DNA of 14,081 bases from NCBI GenBank assembly GCA_020201485.1, contig JAIVGT010000025.1, positions 1-14,081 of the forward strand, given 5' to 3'. This DNA is from Halobacteriales archaeon (GTDB lineage: Archaea; Thermoplasmatota; SW-10-69-26; JACQPN01; JAIVGT01). Shown here piece by piece: positions 12,038 through 14,081 of the stretch (the stretch's first letter is position 1; each line of letters begins with the position of its first letter). The position numbers and the translations under genes are program-made. The notes under the pieces were generated by a model. It searched no databases and was not told the origin of the DNA. It saw only the letters and a list, made by a program, of their open reading frames with translations.

Positions 12038-12481
12038 ATGCCCACGCCCGAGGAGAACGCGGCCCTGGTGCACCGGCACGCCGTGCACGAGCACCGCCGG
12101 GAGCTGCCGCAGCTGCTCGCGACGGTGAGCGACGACGCCGTGTACGAGGACGTGCCCCGCGGACTGCGCTGGGAGGGCAAGAAGGACGTCGAGCGCTTCT
12201 ACCTCGAATTGCTCGGCGCGTTCCCGGACATCGACTTCCACCTCGAGGCGCGCCGGGCCGGCGTGGACCACGTGCTCGAGGAGCTCACCGCGACCGCGAC
12301 CCACCTCGGCCCCTTGCAAGGCCCAGGAGGCCAGCCGCTCGCGCCCACGGGCAAGAAGGTGCGGTTCCGCCTCGTCATCGTCTTCCCCGTGGCGAAGGAC
12401 GGCCGGCTGGGCGGCGAGATCGTGTACTACGACCTGGCGACCATCTACCGCCAGCTCGGCATGCTGCCGGCTGGCTTGTGA
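12038..12481 (+). CDS. SnoaL-like/NTF2-fold protein (ester-cyclase type)
   Basis: A 147-residue protein with the order of elements of SnoaL-like (NTF2-superfamily) proteins. An N-terminal helix carries ENAALVHRH. Next come a strand with DDAVYEDVPRG, a helix with KDVERFYLELLGAFPDIDFHLE, and strands ending in VLEELTATATHLGPL. A final strand pair follows, with PTGKKVRFRLVIVF and GGEIVYYDLATIYRQLG. FPDIDF and PTGK-VRF are the recurrent family landmarks. Members include polyketide cyclases, isomerases and many uncharacterised small-molecule binders, so the fold is assigned but not a reaction. The start is ATG 12038, with no Shine-Dalgarno; a weak TCAAG element lies 27 bases upstream. It follows the zinc-finger gene by 48 bases and ends one base before the convergent zinc-ribbon gene. 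Confidence 0.85.
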   Translation: MPTPEENAALVHRHAVHEHRRELPQLLATVSDDAVYEDVPRGLRWEGKKDVERFYLELLGAFPDIDFHLEARRAGVDHVLEELTATATHLGPLQGPGGQPLAPTGKKVRFRLVIVFPVAKDGRLGGEIVYYDLATIYRQLGMLPAGL

Positions 12482-12482
12482 C

Positions 12483-12674
12483 TCACGCGAAGGCGACGTC
12501 CCACGCCGGGCGGTGCGGGATGGGGCCGTTGTAGTAGCCGCAGGCGCAGCACGCATAGTGGTCCAAGGCCACGATGCGCAGCACGAGGTTGCGGGAGTGG
12601 CATTCCGGGCAGAGCACGTGCTCCCCTCGTGCGGCCCGGGCCTCAAGGGTTTGGGCGCAGATGTCGAACACCAC
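12483..12674 (-). CDS. 63-residue zinc-ribbon protein
   Basis: A small protein with a classical zinc ribbon: C22-P-E-C25 and C42-C-A-C45 separated by 16 residues (CX2C-X16-CX2C), with beta-strand sequence between (LVLRIVALDHYACCACGYY). The segment before the first knuckle is short and polar; the C-terminus (PIPHRPAWDVAFA) is unassigned. Zinc ribbons of this kind occur in archaeal transcription, translation and many orphan small proteins, so no role is claimed. The start is GTG at 12674, with another GTG as the next codon. A CTTGAAG element centred 23 bases upstream may be the TATA site. It is convergent with the SnoaL-like gene, with a one-base gap. Confidence 0.72.
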   Translation of the reverse strand: MVFDICAQTLEARAARGEHVLCPECHSRNLVLRIVALDHYACCACGYYNGPIPHRPAWDVAFA

Positions 12675-12757
12675 GGGGGGTGGGCCGTCTGGGCTTCAAG
12701 CTCCGGGCAGCACCACGCCGCGGGGCGCGGACAAAGCCCGGTGCTTCCGGATGCCTG

Positions 12758-14081
12758 TCAATCCGCGCGCTGCAGCACCGCGCCGAAGAAGCCTTCCGTG
12801 CCGTGCCGGTGCGGCCACAGGCGGAGGAACCCGCTGCTGTCCACGAGCCCCTCGGTGCGCACCTCGGCGGGCAGGCACGCGGCCGCGCTGCGCAGCGTGA
12901 ACCCGGGGTGCGCGGCGAGGAACTTCTGCACCACGCCCTCGTCCTCGTCCGGGTGGATGGTGCACGTCGCGTACACGAGCCGGCCGCCCGGCTTCACGCG
13001 CGGCACCTGCTGCTCCAGGATGGCGAGCTGGCGCGGCGGATACGCCGCGAGGCTGGCCGGGTCGTGCCGCCAGCGCAGCTCGGGCGTGCGGCGCAGCGTG
13101 CCGAGCCCGCTGCACGGCGCATCCACGAGCACGGCGTCGTACTGCTTGCGCGGCAGGCTGGAGCGCGCCGGCTCCGCGCCCGCCCGCAACGCGCGCGCGC
13201 CGCCCTTGACCTCGCCGTCCTCCGCGACCACGAGCGCCTCGTAGTTGTCCGCGCCCGCCCGCGCCGCGCGGCGCTTCAGGTCGAGCAGCCTGCCCTGGTG
13301 CGTGTCGAGCGCGACGACGCGGCCCTTGTTGCGCATCTGCGCGGCGAGGAGCAGGGTCTTGCCCCCCGCCCCGGCGCACGCGTCGAGCACCCACTGGCCG
13401 GGCTCGGCGCCGACGAGCAGGGCGAGCAGCTGCGAGCCCTCGTCCTGCGCCTCGAACCAGCCCTCGCGGAAGCTCTTCGCGCGGAACGCGCCCTCCTTCG
13501 GCTCGACGATGAGGCCGAGCGGGCTCCAGCGCGTGGGCCGGGCCTCGAAGCCCTCGGCCTTGAGCCGCTCGACGAGCTGGGGGCGCGTGGCGCGCAGCGT
13601 GTTCGTCCGCACGACGAGCGGCGGGTCCTCGTTGTTCGCCTGCAGCAGGGCGCGCGCGTCGCGGCCGAGCATCTGCTGCGCGATGCCGACGAACCACGCC
13701 GGATGCCCGGTGCGCAGCGCCAGCTCCTCCGTGCCGCGCTGCTCCGGCAGCCCGAGGTATTGCTTCGCGATGCGCGCCGCCTGCAAGGCCTGCCGCTCCG
13801 CGTCGCGGCGGCGGTCGCGGAAGCTCGCCATCGTGCCCGCCCAGGGCAGGAGGTCGCGCTCCAGCTCGCGCTCCGGCACGTCGAGCTCGCCGAGCAGCGC
13901 CGCGACGCGCAGGAACTGCCGCCGCCAGGGCTCGAGGCGCGCCGGCTCCCCGCGCACGGCGAGCGCGACGGCGCGGTCGAGGCGGTTCAGGGAGCGCAGG
14001 GCCTGGTGCACGAGGAGCACGGGCTTCGCGCGCTCGTCCGGGCGCAGCTCGGCGCGGCGCGCGGCGCGGGCGAGCAGCTGC
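12758..14081 (-). CDS. RsmB/NOP-family RNA m5C methyltransferase, 5'-partial
   Basis: The frame is open to the right edge of the window, so the N-terminus is missing; the GTG at 14020 is only the first possible internal start (numbering below from it). The protein methylates a cytosine in RNA at C5 using S-adenosylmethionine. The N-terminal part is helical and NusB-like (LLVHQALRSLNRLDRAVAL). A substrate-recognition segment (LVVRTNTLRATRPQLVERL, 135-153) precedes the Rossmann methyltransferase: SAM motif I LDACAGAGGKT (212-222), acidic VVALDTHQ (235-242), motif IV DAPCSG (300-305, C303, releases product) and motif VI YATCTIHPDED (350-360, C353, the catalytic nucleophile). The C-terminal DSSGFLRLWPHRHGTEGFF is also typical. 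Both cysteines mark the Nop2/RsmB class. Whether the target is rRNA or tRNA cannot be read. The 12675-12757 spacer holds no gene. Confidence 0.93.
   Translation of the reverse strand, partial: QLLARAARRAELRPDERAKPVLLVHQALRSLNRLDRAVALAVRGEPARLEPWRRQFLRVAALLGELDVPERELERDLLPWAGTMASFRDRRRDAERQALQAARIAKQYLGLPEQRGTEELALRTGHPAWFVGIAQQMLGRDARALLQANNEDPPLVVRTNTLRATRPQLVERLKAEGFEARPTRWSPLGLIVEPKEGAFRAKSFREGWFEAQDEGSQLLALLVGAEPGQWVLDACAGAGGKTLLLAAQMRNKGRVVALDTHQGRLLDLKRRAARAGADNYEALVVAEDGEVKGGARALRAGAEPARSSLPRKQYDAVLVDAPCSGLGTLRRTPELRWRHDPASLAAYPPRQLAILEQQVPRVKPGGRLVYATCTIHPDEDEGVVQKFLAAHPGFTLRSAAACLPAEVRTEGLVDSSGFLRLWPHRHGTEGFFGAVLQRAD

Noticed and set aside
11827..12534. 235-codon plus-strand ORF over the zinc-finger and SnoaL-like genes
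   Set aside because: Ala/Pro/Arg-rich shadow; the two genes in the other frames have clear motifs and better codon patterns.
1..14081. tRNA, rRNA, CRISPR array, insertion sequence or integrase
   Set aside because: Looked for on both strands by eye; no cloverleaf, spaced direct repeats, terminal inverted repeats with transposase, or recombinase motifs were seen.

Overview
The window reads as a high-GC archaeon, possibly from the Thermoplasmatota; the phylum is a guess from gene content. The archaeal signs are direct. A textbook TATA box (CTTATATATC) lies about 27 bases before a start codon that has no Shine-Dalgarno sequence. Weaker TATA-like elements sit 23-28 bases before several other starts, which suggests many leaderless messages. 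One exported, membrane-anchored protein is packed with N-glycosylation sequons. Coding is dense, third codon positions are nearly all G or C, and neighbouring genes often touch or overlap as TGATG. The extreme GC content produces very long antisense shadow ORFs, which were set aside.

Layout. 1-420: end of a membrane protein gene. 387-3317 (minus strand): a sequon-rich surface protein, a CPBP-family intramembrane protease coupled to ribulose-phosphate 3-epimerase (rpe), and a small ribbon-helix-helix-like protein. 3318-3581: an AT-rich divergent regulatory region with two inverted repeats and two TATA-like boxes. 3582-5638 (plus): a PadR-type regulator with an unusual cysteine-bearing tail, then an exported protein whose C-terminal membrane domain has two H-x13-H pairs, as expected for a diheme ferric-reductase-like cytochrome b. 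5645-6466: small ORFs, two of them with four cysteines. 6523-6975: a Nudix hydrolase of the Ap4A-hydrolase type. 6976-8827: a block of lower GC holding a frame-disrupted gene for a probable secreted beta-rich (propeller-like) protein and a small exported orphan. 8842-11740 (minus): a run of three membrane protein genes ending in a PMT/ArnT-like GT-C glycosyltransferase. 11852-12674: a 45-residue zinc-finger protein, a SnoaL-like protein and a 63-residue zinc ribbon. 12758-14081 (minus): a 5'-partial RsmB/NOP-type RNA m5C methyltransferase.

How the parts may work together (inference). The PadR regulator and the cytochrome-like protein probably form a regulator-target pair concerned with redox or metal chemistry at the cell surface. 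The GT-C glycosyltransferase cluster could modify surface proteins such as the sequon-rich one, although nothing here links them directly. rpe, the Nudix hydrolase and the rRNA methyltransferase are housekeeping genes. No tRNA, rRNA, CRISPR array, transposase or integrase was recognised.
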